In this document: piece by piece, positions 1-5,962 of the stretch | Position numbering within the stretch: the stretch's first letter is position 1 | Layout of the letters: each line of letters opens with the position of its first letter | Source of the DNA: an uncultured Leptospiraceae bacterium | Lineage (GTDB): Bacteria > Spirochaetota > Leptospiria > Leptospirales > Leptospiraceae | Assembly: GCA_937924465.1 (NCBI GenBank) | Contig: CALDSP010000248.1 | Location: forward strand, 1 to 8,508 | Direction of reading: 5' to 3' | Length of the DNA stretch: 8,508 bases | The notes under the pieces: model-generated | The model's database searches: none | What the model was told of the DNA's origin: nothing | Seen by the model: the letters and a program-made list of their open reading frames with translations, nothing else | Program-made: the position numbers and the translations under genes

Positions 1-37
1 CTCAGTTTCTCTCAATATAAGAAACTTTTAAAAATCC

Positions 38-553
38 TCAAATAAAATAATCGTTGTCTATTATTCTATAGTTCTTGTTGTAGTCACCCCACACTGTGTT
101 TAATCATTAACTCCACTAGTTCTTCTCCATCAAGTGAGATGACTTTGCAAGTAGCTAAATTTTTTACGTAATTAATTGCATTTTGAGTCAATTTGCTTGT
201 AGTTATAAAAACACGTTTTTTGCATTTTTTTCATACAGTGCTCCAAGAAATTCTTGAATTTTGGACAACCCACACTTGCTTCTACCCATTTGGATAATCT
301 TTATTTTTCCCCTACTCTGACTTTCAACTAGCAAAACTTTCTTTCAATAGGTTTTTGCCCATCCAACTCGATTTTCAAAAATTGTCTGCACCAGTTTGTA
401 ATAATTGCTTTGATTCCTCATTATTCATCTGAAAATTGGAACCTCTTTTAACAACTATCTTCTAACTTATGTATAACCATTGCTTATATTCCATTCTTTT
501 CCATCTCAAATAAGTTGTAATCATGGGAACATGTGATCATACTTTGGTATCAT
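38..553 (-). pseudogene. mrr: Degraded Mrr-type restriction endonuclease
   Basis: Mrr proteins are type IV restriction enzymes that cut DNA carrying modified bases; they have an N-terminal winged helix and a C-terminal PD-(D/E)xK nuclease domain. Read on the minus strand, the ATG at 553-551 follows AGGA (563-560) and opens MIPKYDHMFP, then DGKEWNIS, both typical of the Mrr N-terminus. A frame change at the A run 377-381 leads into IFENRVGWAKTY and KKVLLVES, the classic end of the winged helix. After about 300 the reading jumps to LSKIQEFLGALYEKNAKNVF, then (frameshift at the A run 207-211) ITTSKLTQNAINYVKN and SLDGEELVELMIKHSVG, the end of the nuclease domain. DNDYF near 41-55 matches the usual C-terminus. 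At least three in-frame TGA stops interrupt the reading. The remnant is about 516 bp against roughly 900 bp for the family, and the section that should carry the catalytic Asp and QxK is missing. It cannot encode an active nuclease. The family call is confident although made from recall. Confidence 0.85.
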
Positions 554-731
554 AATTTTTCCTGAAATATTGCCGACCTCTAAAACCTTTCAATAAAAAA
601 GCAGTAAAACAAATTCACTCATATATAGCACTTGTTTGAGATATTAAAACATACCCCCTTTATTTTAATACTTTTATGAAAATGCAAGAAACTATCATGT
701 GAGTAAAATATGAGAATATAAAAAAATTTTC

Positions 732-759
732 TTGAAAATTATTTTATTGAAAGAATAAT
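732..759 (+). promoter_or_regulatory. Candidate sigma-70 promoter for the sigma-factor gene
   Basis: TTGAAA (732-737, 5 of 6 to the -35 consensus) and AATAAT (754-759, 5 of 6 to the -10 consensus) are separated by 16 bases. Transcription would begin near 766, giving a leader of about 25 bases before the ATG at 791 that includes AAGGAA. This would exclude the earlier in-frame ATG at 758. The surroundings are very AT-rich, so a chance match is possible. The rest of 554-757, between the mrr remnant and this gene, shows no other recognisable element. Confidence 0.35.
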
Positions 760-781
760 GTGCAATTGTTACGTTACGTAT

Positions 782-787
782 AAGGAA
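782..787 (+). promoter_or_regulatory. Ribosome binding site selecting the ATG at 791
   Basis: AAGGAA precedes the ATG at 791, with 4 bases between GGA and the start. The alternative ATG at 758 has only GAAAG (749-753) upstream. This supports the shorter, 267-residue protein. Confidence 0.5.
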
Positions 788-790
788 ATT

Positions 791-1594
791 ATGTCTAGGT
801 TGTTAAAAAAGTATTCTGGCATTGACGAAACTGAACTTTGGAAAGAATACCGAGCTACAAAAAATAAAGAAATCAAAGACTACCTTGTTGAAAAATATTC
901 TCCTCTTGTAAAGCATGTGGCTGGGCGTGTAGCTATTGGAATGCCTCAAAACGTAGAATTTGATGACTTAGTTAGTTATGGTGTTTTTGGGCTTCTAGAT
1001 GCTATCGAAAAATTTGATCCTTCCCGTGCTATTAAATTTAAAACCTACGCAATGACAAGAATTCGTGGAAGTATTTTCGATGAACTGCGTTCTGTAGATT
1101 GGATTCCTCGTTCTATTCGTCAAAAAGCTAAACAATTAGAACAAGTCATAGGAATGTTAGAAAATAAAGAGGGACAACCCGTATCTGACGAGGTAGTCGC
1201 TAAGGAAATGGGATTTTCTAATGTGGAAGAATATAATTCTTTCCTTAGTAAAATTAGTGGGATTAGTCTTATTTCTCTCAATGATATTTGGTTTTTGGGA
1301 GATGAAAACGATGAAGTCTCATTTATGGAAACCTTAGAATCACCTGCCAGCCTCAATCCTGACGTAATTATTGAAAAAGAAGAAATTAAAAATGTGATTG
1401 TAGAAGCCATTAAAACACTACCAGAAAAAGAAAAACGTGTGATTGTTTTGTATTATTATGAAGACTTAACTTTGAAAGAAATTGGAGAAGTGCTTGAAGT
1501 TACAGAATCTCGTATTTCTCAGTTGCACACAAAAGCAGTTATGCGACTAAGAAGCAAACTTTCCAGAATGAAGTCTGTTGTAGTAAAACGCTAA
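791..1594 (+). CDS. fliA: RNA polymerase sigma factor FliA/WhiG (sigma-28 type)
   Basis: Alternative sigma factor of the FliA/WhiG group, which directs RNA polymerase to late flagellar and motility promoters. From the ATG at 791 the product has 267 residues, normal for the family. Region 2 is clear in LVEKYSPLVKHVAGRVAIGM, FDDLVSYGVFGLLDAIEKFD and FKTYAMTRIRGSIFDELR, followed by DWIPRSIRQKAK; the run VEFDDLV...RSIRQKAK is diagnostic of FliA/WhiG. Region 3 follows. Region 4 carries LPEKEKRVIVLYYYEDL and the helix-turn-helix LTLKEIGEVLEVTESRISQL. The frame is open back to an ATG at 758. I prefer 791 because MSRLLKKY resembles leptospiral homologues as I recall them, AAGGAA (782-787) lies directly upstream, and a candidate promoter lies at 732-759. 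The gene ends in a 4-bp tail-to-tail overlap with the DUF2147 gene. Upstream is a dead mrr gene, so no flhF/flhG neighbour is visible here. It is also annotated whiG in related genomes. Confidence 0.95.
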   Translation: MSRLLKKYSGIDETELWKEYRATKNKEIKDYLVEKYSPLVKHVAGRVAIGMPQNVEFDDLVSYGVFGLLDAIEKFDPSRAIKFKTYAMTRIRGSIFDELRSVDWIPRSIRQKAKQLEQVIGMLENKEGQPVSDEVVAKEMGFSNVEEYNSFLSKISGISLISLNDIWFLGDENDEVSFMETLESPASLNPDVIIEKEEIKNVIVEAIKTLPEKEKRVIVLYYYEDLTLKEIGEVLEVTESRISQLHTKAVMRLRSKLSRMKSVVVKR

Positions 1595-2372
1595 TTTTTT
1601 GCTGACCAGTCATGAGTCCTATCAAAAAAAATTACAGGGATGGCTTGCATTACATTTTGTGATTGTTCAGCTTGAATTAAAATTTCTAAAGAGCTAGTTT
1701 GTAGTACCGATCCACCTGAAATTAATTTCCCTTGTTTAGAAAAAAAGTAAATAGGAGTTCTTGGTTGTAATTTAGCATTGTGTGAATTGATAAGATGAAC
1801 CAAATTTTTTTCTGCATAATCTACAGAACCAATTTCTAAAGCATAATACTGTTTATTTTCTTGTAAATGTACAGGTTCAGATTTTAAAATATTTTTATAA
1901 TATTCTTCTCCTCTCTCCCATAAAATGTTTCTTCCAAACACAGGAAAAATTGCATAGGTTCGAATTGTAATTTGATCCTTAGAAATAGGAGTGATTTTTA
2001 TATCAAACCATTTTCGATTGTATACATCATAAAACTCACCATAATAAATCCCATCTTTTTTTGCTTTAAACCTCTAAGCAAAGCAAGCCCAAGTAAAATT
2101 TCTGACTCTTCAGAACAATTAAAACAAGATCGAATTTGGTTTTGGTGATCCAAAGCATTGTCTAGAGATATCATACGACCTGTATAAACATCTCCCAATC
2201 TTTGAATCTCATAAACAGCTTCCCGACGAGCTTTATCAAAAATAGAATTTCCCTTAACTTCTTTCCATTTGCCTTCTAACTGAAAATGGGAAATAGAATT
2301 TTTATCTTCACAATTGCAAAGATTAAAAAAACAAAATCCTAAAACACAAATAAGGACAAAAGGTTTCAACAT
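1591..2372 (-). pseudogene. DUF2147-domain exported protein, frameshifted
   Basis: Two minus-strand frames, 2372-1998 and about 2062-1591, form one gene split by a single missing base. The first frame runs to GLALLRGLKQKK and then drifts off. With one extra A in the A7 tract (plus-strand T7 at 2056-2062) it continues DGIYYGEFYDVYNRKWFDIK, then QITIRTYAIFPVFGRNILWE, giving 260 residues. The pattern LLGL..L.GLK...DG.YYGE.YD..N.K.....I.........R.Y...P.FGR matches DUF2147, a small beta-rich exported domain of unknown function. Residues 1-21 look like a signal peptide, with a possible lipobox LCNC (Cys21). About 105 residues after the domain (YYKNIL to the end) are unrecognised. Weak AAGGGA (2384-2379) precedes the ATG at 2372. 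The rest of the coding sequence is intact, so the break is very recent, tolerated by slippage, or a sequencing error. Function unknown. Confidence 0.7.
2056..2062 (-). other. A7 homopolymer at the DUF2147 frameshift
   Basis: The coding strand reads CAAAAAAAGATGG. With seven A the frame leaves the family; with eight A it reads Q-K-K-D-G-I-Y-Y and the domain is continuous. The tract lies at about codons 104-106. Homopolymers of this length are prone to replication slippage, transcriptional slippage and base-count errors. Confidence 0.8.
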
Positions 2373-2392
2373 GAAGTTTCCCTTTTTTAAAC

Positions 2393-2635
2393 TTATTTTA
2401 TTTGTGATTTTTTTGTGAATTCTTTTTTTAAAAAGGAAGAAATTAAAACCCTAATAAGTATAATACAAATTCCACTTATTAAAAGGTTCATAAAAAAACA
2501 AATTATACTATGACTAATCATGTTTTTAGAATTGTCACATGACGTATGAAAAGATTGGTTACATGACTTACTCAATTCAGTTTTAGAATGTCTAGATACA
2601 TTCCCCATATCACATGATTTAAAGAGTGCTAACAT
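2393..2635 (-). CDS. Possible small membrane protein, unrecognised
   Basis: An 80-codon frame whose stop lies 20 bases before the start of the DUF2147 gene, on the same strand. Residues 1-38 are polar with three Cys (8, 26, 33) and several Ser, His and Asn. Residues about 42-68 form one strong hydrophobic helix, and the tail is Lys-rich (KKEFTKKSQIK), which suggests the C-terminus lies in the cytoplasm. No ribosome binding site precedes the ATG at 2635, and an in-frame TAA sits two codons upstream. In a neighbouring frame 2723-2619 encodes a hydrophobic 34-residue stretch starting MVFIFLSLFLSFGF and ending YIKYVSTL. Removing one base in the T run near 2621-2625 would join the two into a protein of about 110 residues with two membrane helices and a Cys-bearing loop. 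It may therefore be a broken gene starting at 2723. I recognise no family, and it may not be a gene. Confidence 0.35.
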   Translation of the reverse strand: MLALFKSCDMGNVSRHSKTELSKSCNQSFHTSCDNSKNMISHSIICFFMNLLISGICIILIRVLISSFLKKEFTKKSQIK

Positions 2636-2821
2636 ATTTTATATAAGTGTCAATAATATAAAAAGGATGAAAAAGATAAACAAAACCAAATGATAAAAAA
2701 AGTGAAAGAAATATAAAAACCATAAATTGTATCCAAACTTTTCTCAAACTGAATTGAATTCAATAAAAACAAAAACCTCCTCTTGTAAATTCTCATTTAC
2801 GAAAAAACTTTCTCTGAAAAA

Positions 2822-4201
2822 ATGCAAATCATGGAACAAGTATTAGAAAAATCTTTACACGAAACTAAAAAACATTTGGGTAAAGTGTACATTGAAACAT
2901 ATGGTTGTCAAATGAATGAGTATGACACAGGACTAATTGCAAGTCTTATGAAAAAACATACTTATGAAATTACAAACCATCCCGAAAACTCCGATATCAT
3001 CTTTTTAAATACTTGTGCAGTTCGAGAGAATGCCCATGCTAAAATTTATACCCGACTCCAAAGTTTAGGCTATCTAAAAAAGAAAAACCCACACTTAGTA
3101 ATTGGTGTTTTAGGGTGCATGGCTCAAAACTTAGGAGAAGATTTATTTCACCAAGAATTGCCTTTGGATTTAGTAGTAGGTCCAGACAATTACAGAAATC
3201 TCCCAGAACTGATTGAACGCATTCGAAATGGAGAAACAAAAGTAAGCCTCACCAGACTCTCTAAAATTGAAACTTATGATGAAATTGAGCCTCAAGTAGT
3301 TGATGGAATTTCTGCCTTTGTTACCATTATGCGTGGTTGCAATAATTTTTGTACGTTTTGTGTTGTTCCTTATACAAGAGGTAGAGAGAGAAGTCGAGAG
3401 GCAAAATCCATTGTTCAAGAAATTCAACATTTAGAAGAGACAGGAATAAAACAAGTTACACTGCTTGGACAAAATGTAAATTCATATAACTATGAAGGAA
3501 AAGACTTTGCTTATCTTGTAGAAGAAATATTAGAAAAAACTAATATAATTAGAATTCGTTTTACCTCACCTCATCCCAAGGATTTTCCTGTTCACTTACT
3601 AAAACTCATGGCAAATGAAAAACGATTCTGTTCACAAATCCATTTACCATTGCAAGCAGGCAATGATGATATTTTAACAAAAATGAAACGAGACTACACA
3701 CAAAAAGAATTTTTAAATCTTGTAGAAAAAATTCGCTCTATTATACCTAACGTAGGGCTTACCACCGATGTCATAGTTGGTTTTCCAACTGAAACAGAAT
3801 CTCAATTTGAAGATACTTTACACGTTATGCGACAGGTTCAATTTGATATGGCATATATGTTCAAATATTCTGAAAGAGAAGGTACAATTGCTCAAAAACG
3901 TTTTCTAGATGATGTTCCAGAAGAAATAAAGTCCAATAGACTTACCTGTCTTGTAAATTTACAAACAGAGATTTCTTTAAAACGTAGCAAAGAAAAAATT
4001 GGTCATAGTTTTGAAGTTTTAGTAGAAAACTATTCGAAAAAATCTAAACAAGAATTTATGGGACGCACAGAGTGTGGAAAAGTAGTCATATTTCCAAAAT
4101 TAGAAAATGAAACGTTAGGTGACATTCAAGGAAAATTAGTCAATGTAAAAATAGAATCGGCCACAAGTGCAACTCTAAAAGGCAAAAGAATCAATGCCTG
4201 A
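2822..4201 (+). CDS. miaB: tRNA-2-methylthio-N6-dimethylallyladenosine synthase MiaB
   Basis: MiaB is a cytoplasmic radical-SAM methylthiotransferase that converts i6A to ms2i6A at position 37 of tRNAs reading UNN codons. Three parts are present in 459 residues, a normal length. The N-terminal methylthiotransferase domain (about 20-145) has the three ligands of the auxiliary 4Fe-4S cluster: Cys29 (YIETYGCQMNEYD), Cys65 (LNTCAVRENA) and Cys99 (GVLGCMAQ). The radical-SAM core carries Cys173, Cys177 and Cys180 in MRGCNNFCTFCVVPYTRGRE, then LLGQNVNSY and HLPLQAGNDDIL. The last 65 or so residues form the TRAM RNA-binding domain. VVPYTRGRERSR and the YGCQMN motif favour MiaB over MtaB or RimO. ATG codons at 2822 and 2831 are both possible; neither has a good ribosome binding site. 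The 3' end overlaps the permease gene by 8 bp, so the two are probably cotranscribed. Confidence 0.96.
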   Translation: MQIMEQVLEKSLHETKKHLGKVYIETYGCQMNEYDTGLIASLMKKHTYEITNHPENSDIIFLNTCAVRENAHAKIYTRLQSLGYLKKKNPHLVIGVLGCMAQNLGEDLFHQELPLDLVVGPDNYRNLPELIERIRNGETKVSLTRLSKIETYDEIEPQVVDGISAFVTIMRGCNNFCTFCVVPYTRGRERSREAKSIVQEIQHLEETGIKQVTLLGQNVNSYNYEGKDFAYLVEEILEKTNIIRIRFTSPHPKDFPVHLLKLMANEKRFCSQIHLPLQAGNDDILTKMKRDYTQKEFLNLVEKIRSIIPNVGLTTDVIVGFPTETESQFEDTLHVMRQVQFDMAYMFKYSEREGTIAQKRFLDDVPEEIKSNRLTCLVNLQTEISLKRSKEKIGHSFEVLVENYSKKSKQEFMGRTECGKVVIFPKLENETLGDIQGKLVNVKIESATSATLKGKRINA

Positions 4202-5729
4202 AGATCTAAGAAAAGTTCGTCTAACTAGTTTATCTGATCTTCCCAAAGACTTTAAAATTCATACAGACGTTAGGCGCTACAATCCAATTTATAAAATTCC
4301 AATCATTAACAGATATATTTTTATGGAGATTGTAGGTCCTTTTTTGACTTCTCTTATTTTTTTTACATTCATTTATATGATAATGGCACTACAAAGAATG
4401 ATTGGGCTTTTTGTTGGAAAGGGAATTGAGCTTTTTCGTCTACTAGATTACTTTGGTTATCTTTTGGGAAACACTTTACCTGCCACTATTCCTATGGCTT
4501 GTCTTATGAGTGGAATTTTAGCCGCTGGGAGACTTTCAGGAGATTCTGAAATCACGGCCATGAGAGCGGCTGGAATTAGTTATGCGCGAATGTATTCTAA
4601 TTTTTTAGCCTTTGGATTTATTATGACAGTTGCTGTAGGCTATCTCAATTTTTATATAGGACCTGAAAACACTCGTAAGTTAAACGAGTTTAACAATTGG
4701 ATTGTAGCTTATAATCCAATGCTTGCAGTCACTCCGGGTCAGTTTAGTGGGGATCAAGTCAAAGATAATTTCGAAACAAAAGCTCGCAACATGTATACAG
4801 AAGGTTTAGATAGAGAGACGGGAAAAATGCAAAATGTTCAAATTCGAGAATGGGAGCTTTTTCCAGAGGGAACGGATGTGCTCTACTATAATGGAATTGC
4901 TATTCCTATGGGAGGTTCGCGTGTAACGCAAATCATTTCTGCTAAAACTGGATATCCAGTAGAAAAACTAAACTCAAATGGAGAGTATGAAAAAGGAATT
5001 CGTCTCAAAGATGGATTTATCATAGAATGGAACGAAAAACGAGATGGTTTTACAGTCACAGATTTTCGAAAGGGAGAAATGGACTATCACGTTCCCACAG
5101 CCAAAGAAACAAAAGTAATTGGATTTAATATAAAACCAGAGACCTTTTCATTTCCTGATCTTATTCAAATTCGAAACAATATTCAATCTGAAGGAATTGA
5201 AAACATTCCCGGACTTGAAATTCTCAAAGAAAGTGGAATTTCTATTAAAGGGATCCAAGGCTTTAGAGACTTTTTAGAAAAAATGAAATTGGAGCTTATC
5301 CAAGCGGCAGCAAATAAAACCTTAAGCCCAACAGAACTCAACAATCGTTATGCAATGATGATGCAATTAGAATCTCTCTTTAAAGATACAGAAAAAACCC
5401 TCACAGCCTTCAATGTAGAAATTCACAGAAGAATTGCCTCACCTCTCTCTTGTCAATTATTTTTTTTCTTATCTTTTCCTTTGGGTCTTGTTTCTAGTAG
5501 GGCTGGAAAAGGAATGGGTTTTACTTATGCTATTGTTGCTCTTTTTATTTACTATGGATTTTATATTTTTGGAAGTGGAATTTCTTATAAGCAAAACGTA
5601 CCAGATTGGATCGGTCCTTGGTCGGCAAATATTGTTTTAATGTTTGCAGGCATTTATGTTCTTTTAAGTAGAACAGAACTAAGTTGGAAAGATTTACTTT
5701 TTATAAATAAATTAAAAAAATATCTTTAA
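4194..5729 (+). CDS. LptF/LptG (YjgP/YjgQ) family permease
   Basis: Inner-membrane subunit of the LptB2FG ABC transporter type, which extracts lipopolysaccharide from the inner membrane and passes it along the Lpt bridge to the outer membrane. The 511 residues show the family plan: helices at about 47-69, 92-112 and 133-155, a periplasmic beta-jellyroll region at about 175-330, then helices at about 418-435, 441-461 and 475-492. GDSEITAMRAAGISYARM (116-133) is the conserved cytoplasmic coupling helix that contacts LptB, and FNVEIHRRIASPLSC (406-420) is the conserved lead-in to helix 4. The protein is longer than the usual 350-400 residues, with about 40 residues before helix 1 and an extra helical segment at about 335-405. 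LptF and LptG cannot be told apart from this sequence alone. The ATG lies inside the end of miaB, with AAGG about 10 bases upstream. An intergenic hairpin follows. Confidence 0.9.
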   Translation: MPEDLRKVRLTSLSDLPKDFKIHTDVRRYNPIYKIPIINRYIFMEIVGPFLTSLIFFTFIYMIMALQRMIGLFVGKGIELFRLLDYFGYLLGNTLPATIPMACLMSGILAAGRLSGDSEITAMRAAGISYARMYSNFLAFGFIMTVAVGYLNFYIGPENTRKLNEFNNWIVAYNPMLAVTPGQFSGDQVKDNFETKARNMYTEGLDRETGKMQNVQIREWELFPEGTDVLYYNGIAIPMGGSRVTQIISAKTGYPVEKLNSNGEYEKGIRLKDGFIIEWNEKRDGFTVTDFRKGEMDYHVPTAKETKVIGFNIKPETFSFPDLIQIRNNIQSEGIENIPGLEILKESGISIKGIQGFRDFLEKMKLELIQAAANKTLSPTELNNRYAMMMQLESLFKDTEKTLTAFNVEIHRRIASPLSCQLFFFLSFPLGLVSSRAGKGMGFTYAIVALFIYYGFYIFGSGISYKQNVPDWIGPWSANIVLMFAGIYVLLSRTELSWKDLLFINKLKKYL

Positions 5730-5735
5730 AACTTT

Positions 5736-5769
5736 TAGGAGATTGTACCCTTTCAGATACATTCTCCTA
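5736..5769. terminator. Hairpin between convergent transcription units
   Basis: TAGGAGATTGTA (5736-5747) and TACATTCTCCTA (5758-5769) form a 12-bp stem with one internal mismatch and a 10-base loop. It starts 6 bases after the permease stop and lies 34 bases past the stop of the convergent small gene. On the plus strand no T run follows directly. On the minus strand AAAGTTTTAAAGATATTTTTTT follows at a short distance. A shared terminator is the simplest reading, imperfect as an intrinsic one on either strand. Confidence 0.5.
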
Positions 5770-5803
5770 GTAACCCAAGTAATTATTTGACTATTTTTTT
5801 ATC

Positions 5804-5950
5804 TCAATGGTACCTTGTCATTTTTAACATTTTGTAATTTAGAATTATAAAACGATAAAACTGAAAGAATATGTTTTTTCTCATTTGAATTGTAAAATTT
5901 GTAGGATGTGGTGGATAATAACTTTCAGAGTAAGGTTTGATTTCATTCAT
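5804..5950 (-). CDS. 48-residue protein downstream of the flavoprotein gene
   Basis: The ATG (5950-5948) is preceded by AAGGAG (5962-5957) with six bases between, one of the best ribosome binding sites in the window, and the frame runs to TGA at 5806-5804. The product has 48 residues. The N-terminus is rich in Tyr and Pro (YSESYYPPHPTNF). The second half is basic and aromatic, with a hydrophobic patch (NIFFQFYRFIILNYKML) that could be a short amphipathic helix lying on a membrane. The ribosome binding site overlaps the stop of the flavoprotein gene, so translation of the two is probably linked and they likely form an operon. I see no Cys and no metal or cofactor motif. I do not recognise a named family. 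The inferred role is an accessory or membrane-attachment partner of the flavoprotein. Its frame is intact although the upstream gene is broken. Confidence 0.75.
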   Translation of the reverse strand: MNEIKPYSESYYPPHPTNFTIQMRKNIFFQFYRFIILNYKMLKMTRYH

Positions 5951-5956
5951 AGTCTT

Positions 5957-5962
5957 CTCCTT
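5957..5962 (-). promoter_or_regulatory. Strong ribosome binding site of the 48-residue gene
   Basis: AAGGAG on the minus strand lies 6 bases before the ATG at 5950 and covers part of the TAA stop (5963-5961) of the flavoprotein gene. It is the main evidence that this short frame is translated. Confidence 0.75.

Noticed and set aside
1120..1410. Minus-strand 96-codon frame inside the sigma-factor gene.
   Set aside because: Antisense to highly conserved sigma coding sequence; no start signal or recognisable domain.
2625..2653. TTGACA on the minus strand (2653-2648) as a -35 box for the small membrane ORF.
   Set aside because: No -10-like hexamer lies 15-19 bases downstream, and it may fall inside a longer coding frame.
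2753..2764. Perfect palindrome ATTGAATTCAAT upstream of miaB.
   Set aside because: Short and made almost entirely of A and T; expected by chance in this composition and not aligned with a promoter.
2785..2800. Small hairpin GTAAAT-TCTC-ATTTAC before miaB.
   Set aside because: A 6-bp, mostly A-T stem is too weak to claim as a leader structure.
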